Origin: SHLQ01 sp964562985
GTDB taxonomy: Bacteria > Actinomycetota > Acidimicrobiia > Acidimicrobiales > SHLQ01
Direction: 5' to 3'
Length of the DNA stretch: 14,647 bases
Assembly (NCBI GenBank): GCA_964562985.1
Contig: CAZLWE010000074.1
Coordinates: 1-14,647 of the forward strand
Part shown: in pieces, positions 1 through 5,929 of the stretch
Numbering within the stretch: position 1 is the first letter of the stretch
Layout of the letters: every line of letters starts with the position of its first letter
Made by a program: the position numbers and the translations under genes
Notes under the pieces: model-generated
The model's database searches: none
Told to the model about the DNA's origin: nothing
Seen by the model: the letters and a program-made list of their open reading frames with translations, nothing else

Positions 1-47
1 TCAAACCCTGCCCTCCCCTGCTTCGCCGTGTTTGCCTTGATCGCCAT
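1..47 (-). CDS. 5' end of an unidentified SOS-controlled gene (partial)
   Basis: The reverse strand opens with ATG at 47 and reads MAIKANTAKQGRAGF before leaving the window, with no stop. The start is supported by a -10 hexamer TAGAGT (59-54) ending exactly 6 nt before the ATG, the arrangement seen at many genes here, and by a -35-like TTGCAA (82-77) with a 17-bp spacer. There is no Shine-Dalgarno sequence, so a leaderless mRNA is inferred. The spacer is filled by a perfect SOS box, so the product is probably a DNA-damage-response protein (repair, mutagenesis, LexA or similar). Fifteen basic residues are too few to name the family. Confidence 0.6.
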   Translation of the reverse strand, partial: MAIKANTAKQGRAGF

Positions 48-53
48 GCGATC

Positions 54-82
54 ACTCTAATCGAACATTCGTTCGATTGCAA
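54..82 (-). promoter_or_regulatory. Leaderless promoter of the minus-strand gene starting at 47
   Basis: Read on the minus strand: -35 TTGCAA (82-77), 17-bp spacer (76-60), -10 TAGAGT (59-54), six bases, then ATG at 47. The geometry matches a sigma-70-family promoter whose transcript would begin at the A of the start codon. TTGCAA matches TTGACA at four of six positions and TAGAGT fits TANNNT. Confidence 0.6.
61..76. promoter_or_regulatory. SOS box (LexA operator)
   Basis: TCGAAC-ATTC-GTTCGA is a perfect inverted repeat matching the actinobacterial/Gram-positive LexA consensus GAAC-N4-GTTC, including the flanking TC/GA seen in mycobacterial boxes. The symmetry extends two more bases on each side (59-78, arms AATCGAAC/GTTCGATT). 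It lies exactly between the -35 and -10 of the minus-strand promoter, where bound LexA would block RNA polymerase. It could also act on a gene to the right, but no convincing promoter is seen there. Confidence 0.8.
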
Positions 83-110
83 CCCCGGCGAGTTCAAACT
101 TCCCGATGGC

Positions 111-566
111 TTGCCCGTCGGAGAACCTTGCGGCGCAAGGACTAGACCCCACCTGGATGCAATCGGTCCGGGGCAGCGCGCTTTATGGGCCACCTATCCG
201 ACGTCACGTAGCGTCGAACCCGTGCACGAAGAGCACATCAAGGGCGCCAGCGTCGAACCCCCAAGTGGGCGCGATTCCTTCGACCCGGCGAACCCGCACC
301 CGCACCCACATTTTGTTGGCGACCCGTTGGGCCTGGTCTGGATTAGATTCATGGCCTGGTGGACCTTTCGGTTCGCCGCCATCCAGGCGTACGGGATCTC
401 CGCTCTGCTCTGGACCTGGTCCCCAGCTGGCCGAGAAGGTGGCGCGTTGCTCCGCGTCCAATACGCCCGCGGCGTTGTGGTCGGAATCATCCTGGTCCAG
501 TTGGCACTGTTTGTTGCCTTCGCCGACGTATTGAGAATTCTCAGCGTCCTGGGATTCTTCACCTAA
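111..566 (+). CDS. Hypothetical membrane protein, possibly a fragment of a decayed gene
   Basis: This open frame of about 150 codons would start at TTG 111; ATG 351 is an alternative in-frame start. The first ~75 residues are polar, with a short His-Pro run near residues 62-67. Residues 80-105 (MAWWTFRFAAIQAYG...) and 121-150 form two hydrophobic segments, so the C-terminal half looks like a two-helix membrane domain. Third-position G/C preference supports coding from about residue 40 on. The N-terminus is doubtful: frame 1 from ATG 106 looks equally coding for the first ~35 codons, which suggests a frame break near 190-210. The stop at 564-566 is followed by the decayed repeat gene in another frame. 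Residues 115-127 (LRVQYARGVVVGI) weakly resemble the repeat signature in that downstream gene. No function is recognised. Confidence 0.4.
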   Translation: MPVGEPCGARTRPHLDAIGPGQRALWATYPTSRSVEPVHEEHIKGASVEPPSGRDSFDPANPHPHPHFVGDPLGLVWIRFMAWWTFRFAAIQAYGISALLWTWSPAGREGGALLRVQYARGVVVGIILVQLALFVAFADVLRILSVLGFFT

Positions 567-1140
567 CCGGGCTTCCAGCTTCACCCGAAACGGCACCCGC
601 CCAGCACCCCCACTTGCCAGGACGACGACACAGCACTTCGCACGAACTTACGCGGCGATGGTGCTCGCCGGAATCGCCGCATGGTGGCTCGCGTCGTGGA
701 GCGGAACCATTGGAGCGACCGAGAGCTTCATGGAGGAGCTGTTCGCAGTCGAAGAGTTCCGTTTCGGCGGGATCGCCATTCTCGTCGCCTTTGCCATCTG
801 TGCCGTTGCGTTCACCCTGATGGTCGTCATCGCTACCCGAACGACGATTCCGCGGGCCTATGCCCCCACGCTTCTCCTAGGGCTCGCGGCTGGCGTCTAG
901 GCAGTGCAGGCCGGAGCCATCGAGCCAACCGAAGAAGCCCTCTCCGAACTATTCGCGACGGATGTACGGATCGACAAATCTGCAATCGCCACCTGGTACG
1001 CAGCGATCACCTTCCCTCTCGTGACGAGCTTCGTCATCCTTTCCCGACAGAGCTTCCTCCGGGCATATGCGATGGCCCTGATCGCCGGAATCGTTGCCGT
1101 GACCATCGCTGCCACTTCCAGCGTCGAAGACTCATCGTGA
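535..1140 (+). pseudogene. Repeat-built membrane protein gene with in-frame amber stop
   Basis: Frame 1 is open from 535 to TAG at 898-900 and again from 901 to TGA at 1138-1140. Across the stop the translation forms one repeat series: R-[TA]-Y-A-x3-[LI]-x-G occurs at 643, 853 and 1060, spacings of 210 and 207 nt. Units of 70 and 69 residues align without gaps over their first 33 positions, sharing G19, I21, T24, E25 and E30-L31-F32-A33 (GTIGATESFMEELFA versus GAIEPTEEALSELFA). Each unit has two hydrophobic segments. The amber falls at unit position 14, where the other units have Leu and Ile. The first R-T-Y-A copy lies upstream of ATG 658, the first start codon in frame, so the original start also seems lost. 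Two short genes (658-900 and 904-1140) are possible, but the repeat register across the stop favours a broken single gene. Family unknown. Confidence 0.6.
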
Positions 1141-1521
1141 AGCTCGATCAACGAGTCCCAGCGCGGAACCTGTTCAAGGTGACGCCGGGAGCCGTAACCG
1201 AGCACGGTCGACGAATCCTGGTTCACGCCCGGACCAGGGTGGCACTTCGAAGACTTGGACGACACGGGTGGGGCCGAGCCCGGACAAACTCCGGTTGCTG
1301 ACTCGAACCAACCCGCTCACGAAATTGTCGACCCCGACACCGCGCCGCACTCCGGACCCGAAGTCGGCGATGACGACGAACACTGCGACCACCCCGAGGC
1401 GCTCTCGCGCTAATCGGCGAACCGCTCCCTGGCCTAGTCCCTCAATCATCGTCGGTGGTACAAGTGGGATGTAACGAGGCACATCGGCCTCCCGGTATTT
1501 CACGCGGACGGTTAGAGCTGC
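1141..1521. other. Gap without an intact gene; coding-like remnant at 1198-1413
   Basis: No frame here has both a credible start and a full product. Frame 1, the frame of the preceding repeat gene, is open from 1198 to TAA at 1411-1413 with strong third-position G/C preference. It encodes an acidic, Pro/Gly-rich peptide (DESWFTPGPGWHFEDLDD near its start). It is cut off from the repeat gene by TGA 1138-1140, TGA 1180-1182 and TAA 1195-1197, and its only possible start is TTG 1255. It may be the C-terminal tail of the decayed gene or of another broken gene. A GTG at 1137 overlapping the upstream TGA opens a 54-codon frame that lacks protein-like composition. From 1414 to 1521 nothing beyond the lipoprotein's upstream region is seen. 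Confidence 0.4.
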
Positions 1522-3105
1522 ATGCACCACCTCGAGAGTCGTTCATGGCGAGCGGGTTGGATGTTGTTCCTTGTGTTGCTCGTGCTGACGGGATGCGGCA
1601 GCGACGGTGAAGACACCACGGCAACCGGCGAAGAGACAACCACAAGCTCGTCAACTCTGTCGACCGTCACGACGACCACCACACCACCGACCACCACGAC
1701 CGAGCCACCGCAGAGCGACAACGACGCCCCCACCGTCGACCCGGCAGCGGTAGTCGACCCCGCGAACCAGGCGCTCGGACGAACCCGAGCCGGCACGGCC
1801 AACTTCGACGGACGGGCGACCAACCAGTTCTACGCCGACGGCATCACCCTCACGATCGTCCTCCCGGGGCTTATCGGCCCGATTGAAGAGAGCGAATGCT
1901 TCGTCGCCTTTGAGGCCGACACCGTAGCCACCCCGAGCGCCATCGAAATCACCATCTATCGTCTTGCGCCCGCGGAGCCAGCGACAAACGAAGTGGACTG
2001 CACGGGAGAAGACGAGCTCCAATCGGAGCTCGTCGTCCAGCTCCCTGAACCGCTCGACGGGAGACCACTCGTCCGCGTGCCCGACCGGGTCGAGATTCCC
2101 GTGTCCGACTTCGCCAACCGTCGAAACCCCACCATGATCCCCGCCGGCTGGGAACCCGGCCTGCCGCCCGTCGTCAACTTTGAGACAACCCAGCAATTCG
2201 GACCGGTCACGGTGACCACGTCATCGGCTCATACCCGGAACCAAGACCGAATCGAAGGCCTTGCCAATAACCCGAACAGCGAAGTCCGATCGGTCGGCAA
2301 TGGGGTCGAAACGGTCCTTATCCCGCGGCCGAACGGCACCCAGCGGGTGAGCTTTGTTATCGACGACTGGTTCTACGACATCGAAGCCAACGCCGGCACG
2401 TCGACCGACGACCTCATCAGCTTCGCAGACAGTTTCGAAGTCTCGGACCCAACAGCCCTCTTAATCGAACGCTGGGAGTCCGGTGAAAGCGTGCCTCTGA
2501 ACAGATCCGGCAACCAGCTCACCTTCTACACGCGTGGCAACGAACTCCTCGCCGGGTTCCCATCGCTCGACCTGACGATCCCCATCGCCAACCCATGCAG
2601 CATCCAATTCGACCCGACAATCACCGAGACCGCCTCCGTCGTCAGCGTGGTCATCGGAAGCAAGCTTGCTGATGCTCCCGACGGCTGCAGGCGGGAGCCG
2701 TTCATTGCGCTCCCCCTCCCGCTCGCCACTCCCCTGGGACCTCGAACGCTGCAGTACAACGGCGAAACGGTCAGCACCACGGGCGTGTTTGCTCGACGAA
2801 GCCCAACCTTCGTGCCCGCCGGATGGCAGGTGGGCCCCGGAAGCACGACCGAGTTGCGGGGAGGCACGCTCGACTTCGGGCAGGCGCTGGTCTCGATCGC
2901 TCCGGCCTCCGACGAGACCAACATCGAGGTCTTCCGCTCACAGCCCCACGACGTGGTTGATGTCCTCGACACCGGAGACGGAGTGCTGCTGTCCGAAGGT
3001 GGCACCCGACTCGTCTTCGAAGAATTCGGCTGGGTGTACGACATCGAGACTCAACCGGGTGTCGATGCGCTCGTACTCCTCGAGTTCGCCCGCAGCTTCC
3101 AGTAG
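1522..3105 (+). CDS. Secreted lipoprotein with two tandem copies of an unknown domain
   Basis: The 527-residue product begins with a short basic N-region, a hydrophobic stretch (residues 13-23) and a lipobox LTGC with the lipidated Cys at 25. A Thr/Ser/Pro-rich linker follows (about 32-65), typical of actinobacterial surface lipoproteins. The rest is two copies of one ~200-residue domain, about 106-306 and 332-527. Both carry a Cys pair about 30-34 residues apart (C126/C160, C359/C389), a P-T-[MF]-[IV]-P-A-G-W motif (203-210, 428-435) and a closing [FW]-x-Y-D-I-E motif (284-288, 504-509) followed by an amphipathic segment ending S-F-[EQ]. The Cys pairs probably form disulfides. ATG 1522 is the first start after an in-frame TAG at 1513; no good Shine-Dalgarno is present. 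The domain is not recognised; a role in cell-envelope binding is only a guess. Confidence 0.85.
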   Translation: MHHLESRSWRAGWMLFLVLLVLTGCGSDGEDTTATGEETTTSSSTLSTVTTTTTPPTTTTEPPQSDNDAPTVDPAAVVDPANQALGRTRAGTANFDGRATNQFYADGITLTIVLPGLIGPIEESECFVAFEADTVATPSAIEITIYRLAPAEPATNEVDCTGEDELQSELVVQLPEPLDGRPLVRVPDRVEIPVSDFANRRNPTMIPAGWEPGLPPVVNFETTQQFGPVTVTTSSAHTRNQDRIEGLANNPNSEVRSVGNGVETVLIPRPNGTQRVSFVIDDWFYDIEANAGTSTDDLISFADSFEVSDPTALLIERWESGESVPLNRSGNQLTFYTRGNELLAGFPSLDLTIPIANPCSIQFDPTITETASVVSVVIGSKLADAPDGCRREPFIALPLPLATPLGPRTLQYNGETVSTTGVFARRSPTFVPAGWQVGPGSTTELRGGTLDFGQALVSIAPASDETNIEVFRSQPHDVVDVLDTGDGVLLSEGGTRLVFEEFGWVYDIETQPGVDALVLLEFARSFQ

Positions 3106-3164
3106 CCCCGGGCGAGGTGACCACTGCACCGGGTGGAACACCACGCATAGAGTCGCCGTTCCAA

Positions 3165-3170
3165 TACGCT
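3165..3170 (+). promoter_or_regulatory. -10 element TACGCT for leaderless aldolase mRNA
   Basis: TACGCT fits TANNNT and ends six bases before ATG 3177, so transcription would begin at the A of the start codon. No Shine-Dalgarno is present and no clear -35 is visible. Confidence 0.5.
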
Positions 3171-3176
3171 GTAGGC

Positions 3177-4247
3177 ATGACTACACGTGATCTTCCAAGT
3201 GGCGTACTGACCGGCGATCTGGTCCAGCAAGTGTTTTCCCTCGCGAAGGAAGAGTCCTTCGCCCTCCCGGCAGCCAACTGCGTCGGCACCAACTCGATGA
3301 ACGCGGTCATGGAGACCGCCGCAAAGGTCGACGCACCTGTCATCGTGCAGTTCTCAAACAGTGGCGGCTCATTCAACGCTGGCAAGGGTGTGGGCCTCGA
3401 CGGAATTCAAGCCTCGATCGCTGGTTCGATTGCGGGTGCGCACCACGTACGCACCATGGCTCCTCACTACGGCGCCAGCGTCATCCTCCACACCGACCAC
3501 GCAGCCAAGAAGCTCCTCCCCTGGATCGATGGCCTCCTGGGCGCAAGTGAGGAGTACTTCGAGACACACGGTGAGCCGCTGTTCAGCTCGCACATGCTCG
3601 ACCTCTCCGAGGAATCACTCGAAGAGAACATGGAGATCTGCGTCGAATACTTGAAGCGCATGGAACCCATGGGCATGACCCTCGAAATCGAACTGGGAAT
3701 CACCGGTGGCGAAGAGGACGGCGTCGACAACTCCGACGTAAAGGAAGAGGACCTCTACACCAAGCCTGAAGAGGTCGACTACGCCTTCGAGCAACTCTCC
3801 CAGGTTTCCGACCGGTTCACGGTCGCCGCATCCTTCGGCAACGTCCACGGCGTCTACAAGCCGGGCAACGTCAAGCTCACCCCGACGATCCTTCGAGACT
3901 CACAGGCCTTCATCAAGGACAAGCACGGCACCGGTGACAATCCGGTCAACTTCGTCTTCCACGGCGGATCGGGTTCGACCGCAGAAGAAATTTCCGAAGC
4001 CATCAGCTACGGCGTGGTGAAGATGAACATCGACACCGACCTCCAATGGGCGTTCTGGGACGGCATTCGCGAGTACGAATCATCGAACCACGATTACCTG
4101 CAGACTCAGCTCGGCAACCCCGAGGGCCCAGATCAGCCGAACAAGAAGAAGTACGATCCTCGCAGCTGGCTACGCGCTGGCGAGGTTTCCTTCGTGGAAC
4201 GCCTCACCCAAGCCTTCGCTGAACTCGGCAACGACGTCCCCGCATAG
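3177..4247 (+). CDS. fbaA: Class II fructose-bisphosphate aldolase
   Basis: This cytoplasmic Zn-dependent enzyme interconverts fructose 1,6-bisphosphate with dihydroxyacetone phosphate and glyceraldehyde 3-phosphate in glycolysis/gluconeogenesis. From ATG 3177 it has 356 residues, close to the ~359 of E. coli FbaA. The HTDHAAKKLLPWIDG signature (105-119) supplies catalytic D107 and Zn ligand H108. The remaining Zn ligands are H224 in GNVHGVYKPG and H262 in VFHGGSGS, and NIDTD (284-288) forms the phosphate-binding segment. A GTG at 3117 would add 20 residues with no family counterpart and would swallow the -10 element, so it was rejected. A HAD phosphatase gene follows after 10 nt and is probably cotranscribed. 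Confidence 0.95.
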   Translation: MTTRDLPSGVLTGDLVQQVFSLAKEESFALPAANCVGTNSMNAVMETAAKVDAPVIVQFSNSGGSFNAGKGVGLDGIQASIAGSIAGAHHVRTMAPHYGASVILHTDHAAKKLLPWIDGLLGASEEYFETHGEPLFSSHMLDLSEESLEENMEICVEYLKRMEPMGMTLEIELGITGGEEDGVDNSDVKEEDLYTKPEEVDYAFEQLSQVSDRFTVAASFGNVHGVYKPGNVKLTPTILRDSQAFIKDKHGTGDNPVNFVFHGGSGSTAEEISEAISYGVVKMNIDTDLQWAFWDGIREYESSNHDYLQTQLGNPEGPDQPNKKKYDPRSWLRAGEVSFVERLTQAFAELGNDVPA

Positions 4248-4257
4248 AACCTCCCAC

Positions 4258-4917
4258 GTGACTCCATGGATTGGCGAGCGGGCCGACGCGGTCATCTTCG
4301 ACCACGACGGCACCCTCGTCGATAGTGAGACCATGACTCTTGCCTTGTTGGCGACCATGGCAGTCGAAGCTGGAGCGGAGGTCTACGAGGACGACGCCAC
4401 GCGCTTCATGGGTGGCGACGTCAACCTGATCATCGATGCCATCGAAGAACGATCGGGAAAGACGGTCGATCGAGAAGCGTTCTTTGACGAATTCCGCCAG
4501 CGCCAGTACGAGGAAATCCGAAGCGGGCTCGCGGAAGTCGAGGGGGCGACACCACTTCTCGAAGCACTTCAGGAACGCGCCATACCCTTCGCCGTTGCGA
4601 CGAACGCACCCATGGCGAAAATGGAACTGTGCCTATCAACCACGGGACTCGACCGCTTCTTTCGCCCGCCGACCATGGTTAGCGCCTATGACGTGGGCGT
4701 ATGGAAACCAGACCCAGCGGTGTTCCTCGAAGCGGCGAAACGCTTAGACACGCCGATCGATCGATGCGTGATTATCGAGGACAGTCGCCCCGGTATCGAA
4801 GCTGCTATCGCGTCAGGAGCGCTCTCGATTGCCCTCGACCTCCACGACTCTCACCTCAACACGACGGCTGAGCGAGTTCGCAGTCTCGACGAAGCTTCGA
4901 AACTACTGCTCGGCTAG
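4258..4917 (+). CDS. HAD-superfamily phosphatase (beta-phosphoglucomutase/phosphoglycolate-type)
   Basis: The 219-residue soluble protein has all four HAD motifs. Motif I is FDHDGTLVDS with nucleophile D15 and general acid/base D17. Motif II is VATNA (T near residue 118). The motif III lysine sits in WKPDP and motif IV is IIEDSRPG. A helical cap (about 20-85) between motifs I and II marks subfamily IA. Likely activity is hydrolysis of a sugar phosphate, phosphogluconate or phosphoglycolate; the substrate cannot be read from the sequence. The GTG start lies 10 nt after the aldolase stop with no Shine-Dalgarno or -10 of its own, so it is probably expressed from the aldolase mRNA. Its TAG stop overlaps the stop of the convergent gene at 4914. 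Confidence 0.85.
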   Translation: MTPWIGERADAVIFDHDGTLVDSETMTLALLATMAVEAGAEVYEDDATRFMGGDVNLIIDAIEERSGKTVDREAFFDEFRQRQYEEIRSGLAEVEGATPLLEALQERAIPFAVATNAPMAKMELCLSTTGLDRFFRPPTMVSAYDVGVWKPDPAVFLEAAKRLDTPIDRCVIIEDSRPGIEAAIASGALSIALDLHDSHLNTTAERVRSLDEASKLLLG

Positions 4918-5621
4918 GTCGTGAATTGCGGCTCGGCGTTGCGCAGGGTTCCCCGTACCAAGGTCTCGCCGTCGATGTGCCCGACCAAGCACTGCACTTC
5001 GCGGTGGCCGTCTTCCCAGAGTTCAGCGGTGGGCACAAAGCTCAGGAATTCATAGGGCAGGCTCGGATGGTTCTGGCCGACGAACTCCGCAAACTGTTCG
5101 AAGCAGTATTCGTCGCCCTGCGAGAACGCCTCGTCAACTCCGGGAAATTGTTCGACGCCGGCCCAGGGGCTTGCGACGGCGTATACCTCGTAGGCATGTA
5201 ACTCCGAACAGTCGGCTCGAGAGACGAAGAGGACTTCGAAGAATTCGCCATCTTCAGCCATCCGGAAGTGATCTTGTACACAATCCCCTTGATCGAGGCT
5301 GTCGATCAATGCAAGGTTCGACACCTCGCGGCCAAGGATCACGCCTCCAACGATGAGGCCCAGAGCCATCACCCCGATGACCAGTCCGATCGCCCACTTC
5401 GTCCCCGGCGAGGTGGGCTGGCGCGCTGCGACCGGCGGGGGTACGTGGCCGTGCTGAGCAAAGGAAGTAGGAGCCAAGCCTTGTTGTGCCGGGCTCGGAG
5501 CTGGCGGGGGCGGCTGTGTAAAGGCCGGTGGCGCAGGCGAATACACCCGCTGTGGCGCGACCGATTGCTCGGACGGAACGTCCTCGAAATCTCGTGGGAA
5601 AGGTGGGTGTGTCCCCCGCAT
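4914..5621 (-). CDS. Septum-formation-domain membrane protein
   Basis: The 235-residue product has a Pro/Ala/Gln-rich cytoplasmic N-terminus (about 20-72), one membrane helix (about 76-97) and an exported domain. That domain has four cysteines (C114, C138, C173, C211) in the pattern LDQGDCV ... CSELHAYEVYA ... Y-C-F ... G-x-R-x-V-x-C-L, which matches the actinobacterial 'septum formation' family as I know it. Two disulfides are likely. Members of this family often sit behind Pro-rich cytoplasmic tails, and the precise biochemical role is unknown. ATG 5621 is the first start after an in-frame TAG (5622-5624); neither a Shine-Dalgarno nor the six-base -10 spacing is seen. The gene converges on the HAD gene and overlaps it by 3 nt. 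Confidence 0.75.
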   Translation of the reverse strand: MRGTHPPFPRDFEDVPSEQSVAPQRVYSPAPPAFTQPPPPAPSPAQQGLAPTSFAQHGHVPPPVAARQPTSPGTKWAIGLVIGVMALGLIVGGVILGREVSNLALIDSLDQGDCVQDHFRMAEDGEFFEVLFVSRADCSELHAYEVYAVASPWAGVEQFPGVDEAFSQGDEYCFEQFAEFVGQNHPSLPYEFLSFVPTAELWEDGHREVQCLVGHIDGETLVRGTLRNAEPQFTT

Positions 5622-5732
5622 CTACGAGTTTTCGACATGACGAAATCCGGACCATATAGGCTCCACGGACTACCGCATCTCCCGGCTCAATTGGAAGGAT
5701 GACGGGGATGCTCCTCTGTTTGTCTCGCGGAG

Positions 5733-5837
5733 ATGCGGCGGCTTCTGGTTCTTTTCGGTGTGATAGCAGCAGTGTCGACCGCGTGTAGCGGCCTGAGCAC
5801 CGGAATCTTTACTGCGGAGCTCGATCCAATCAACTGA
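5733..5837 (+). CDS. Possible 34-residue lipoprotein
   Basis: ATG 5733 to TGA 5835-5837 encodes 34 residues beginning MRRLLVLFGVIAAVSTACSG: two arginines, a hydrophobic core and a Cys at 18 in a lipobox-like context (STAC, where Ser at -3 is not ideal). Only 16 residues would remain after processing, ending in an acidic tail (ELDPIN). A purine-rich GCGGAG directly abuts the start, closer than an ideal Shine-Dalgarno. It fills the gap between the divergent septum-domain gene and dddP. It could be a genuine small lipoprotein, the remnant of a longer one, or chance. Confidence 0.4.
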   Translation: MRRLLVLFGVIAAVSTACSGLSTGIFTAELDPIN

Positions 5838-5917
5838 GCAAAGCAATCGGTCCTGCGACAACATCAACAACGCGTTCTCGACTGTCGACCGGCCTCGCCA
5901 CGCAACGCGACGCGTGA

Positions 5918-5923
5918 CAGACT
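5918..5923 (+). promoter_or_regulatory. -10-like element CAGACT for dddP
   Basis: CAGACT carries the key A at position 2 and T at position 6 and ends six bases before ATG 5930, the same geometry as other leaderless starts in this window. The first base is C rather than T, so support is weaker than for the TANNNT cases. Confidence 0.35.
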
Positions 5924-5929
5924 TGCGCC

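Noticed and set aside
359..820. Plus-strand frame-2 ORF of 153 codons
   Set aside because: Arg/Pro/Ser-rich shadow translation lacking hydrophobic segments; frames 1 and 3 carry the membrane-protein signal and the repeats.
898..900. Programmed amber read-through or pyrrolysine in the repeat gene
   Set aside because: Nothing in the window (tRNA, pyl genes, downstream hairpin element) supports recoding, and the missing start and other nearby stops fit decay better.
1174..1530. Minus-strand 118-codon frame across the gap before the lipoprotein
   Set aside because: Arg/Val-rich composition typical of the complement of G/C-biased coding DNA, with no recognisable domain or promoter; the plus strand shows the better codon pattern.
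2526..3044. Minus-strand ORF inside the lipoprotein gene
   Set aside because: Ser/Thr/Arg-rich antisense shadow; the plus frame has a signal peptide, conserved Cys pairs and an internal duplication.
3117..3176. GTG 3117 as the aldolase start
   Set aside because: It adds 20 residues absent from the family and includes the TACGCT -10 element; ATG 3177 gives the normal length.
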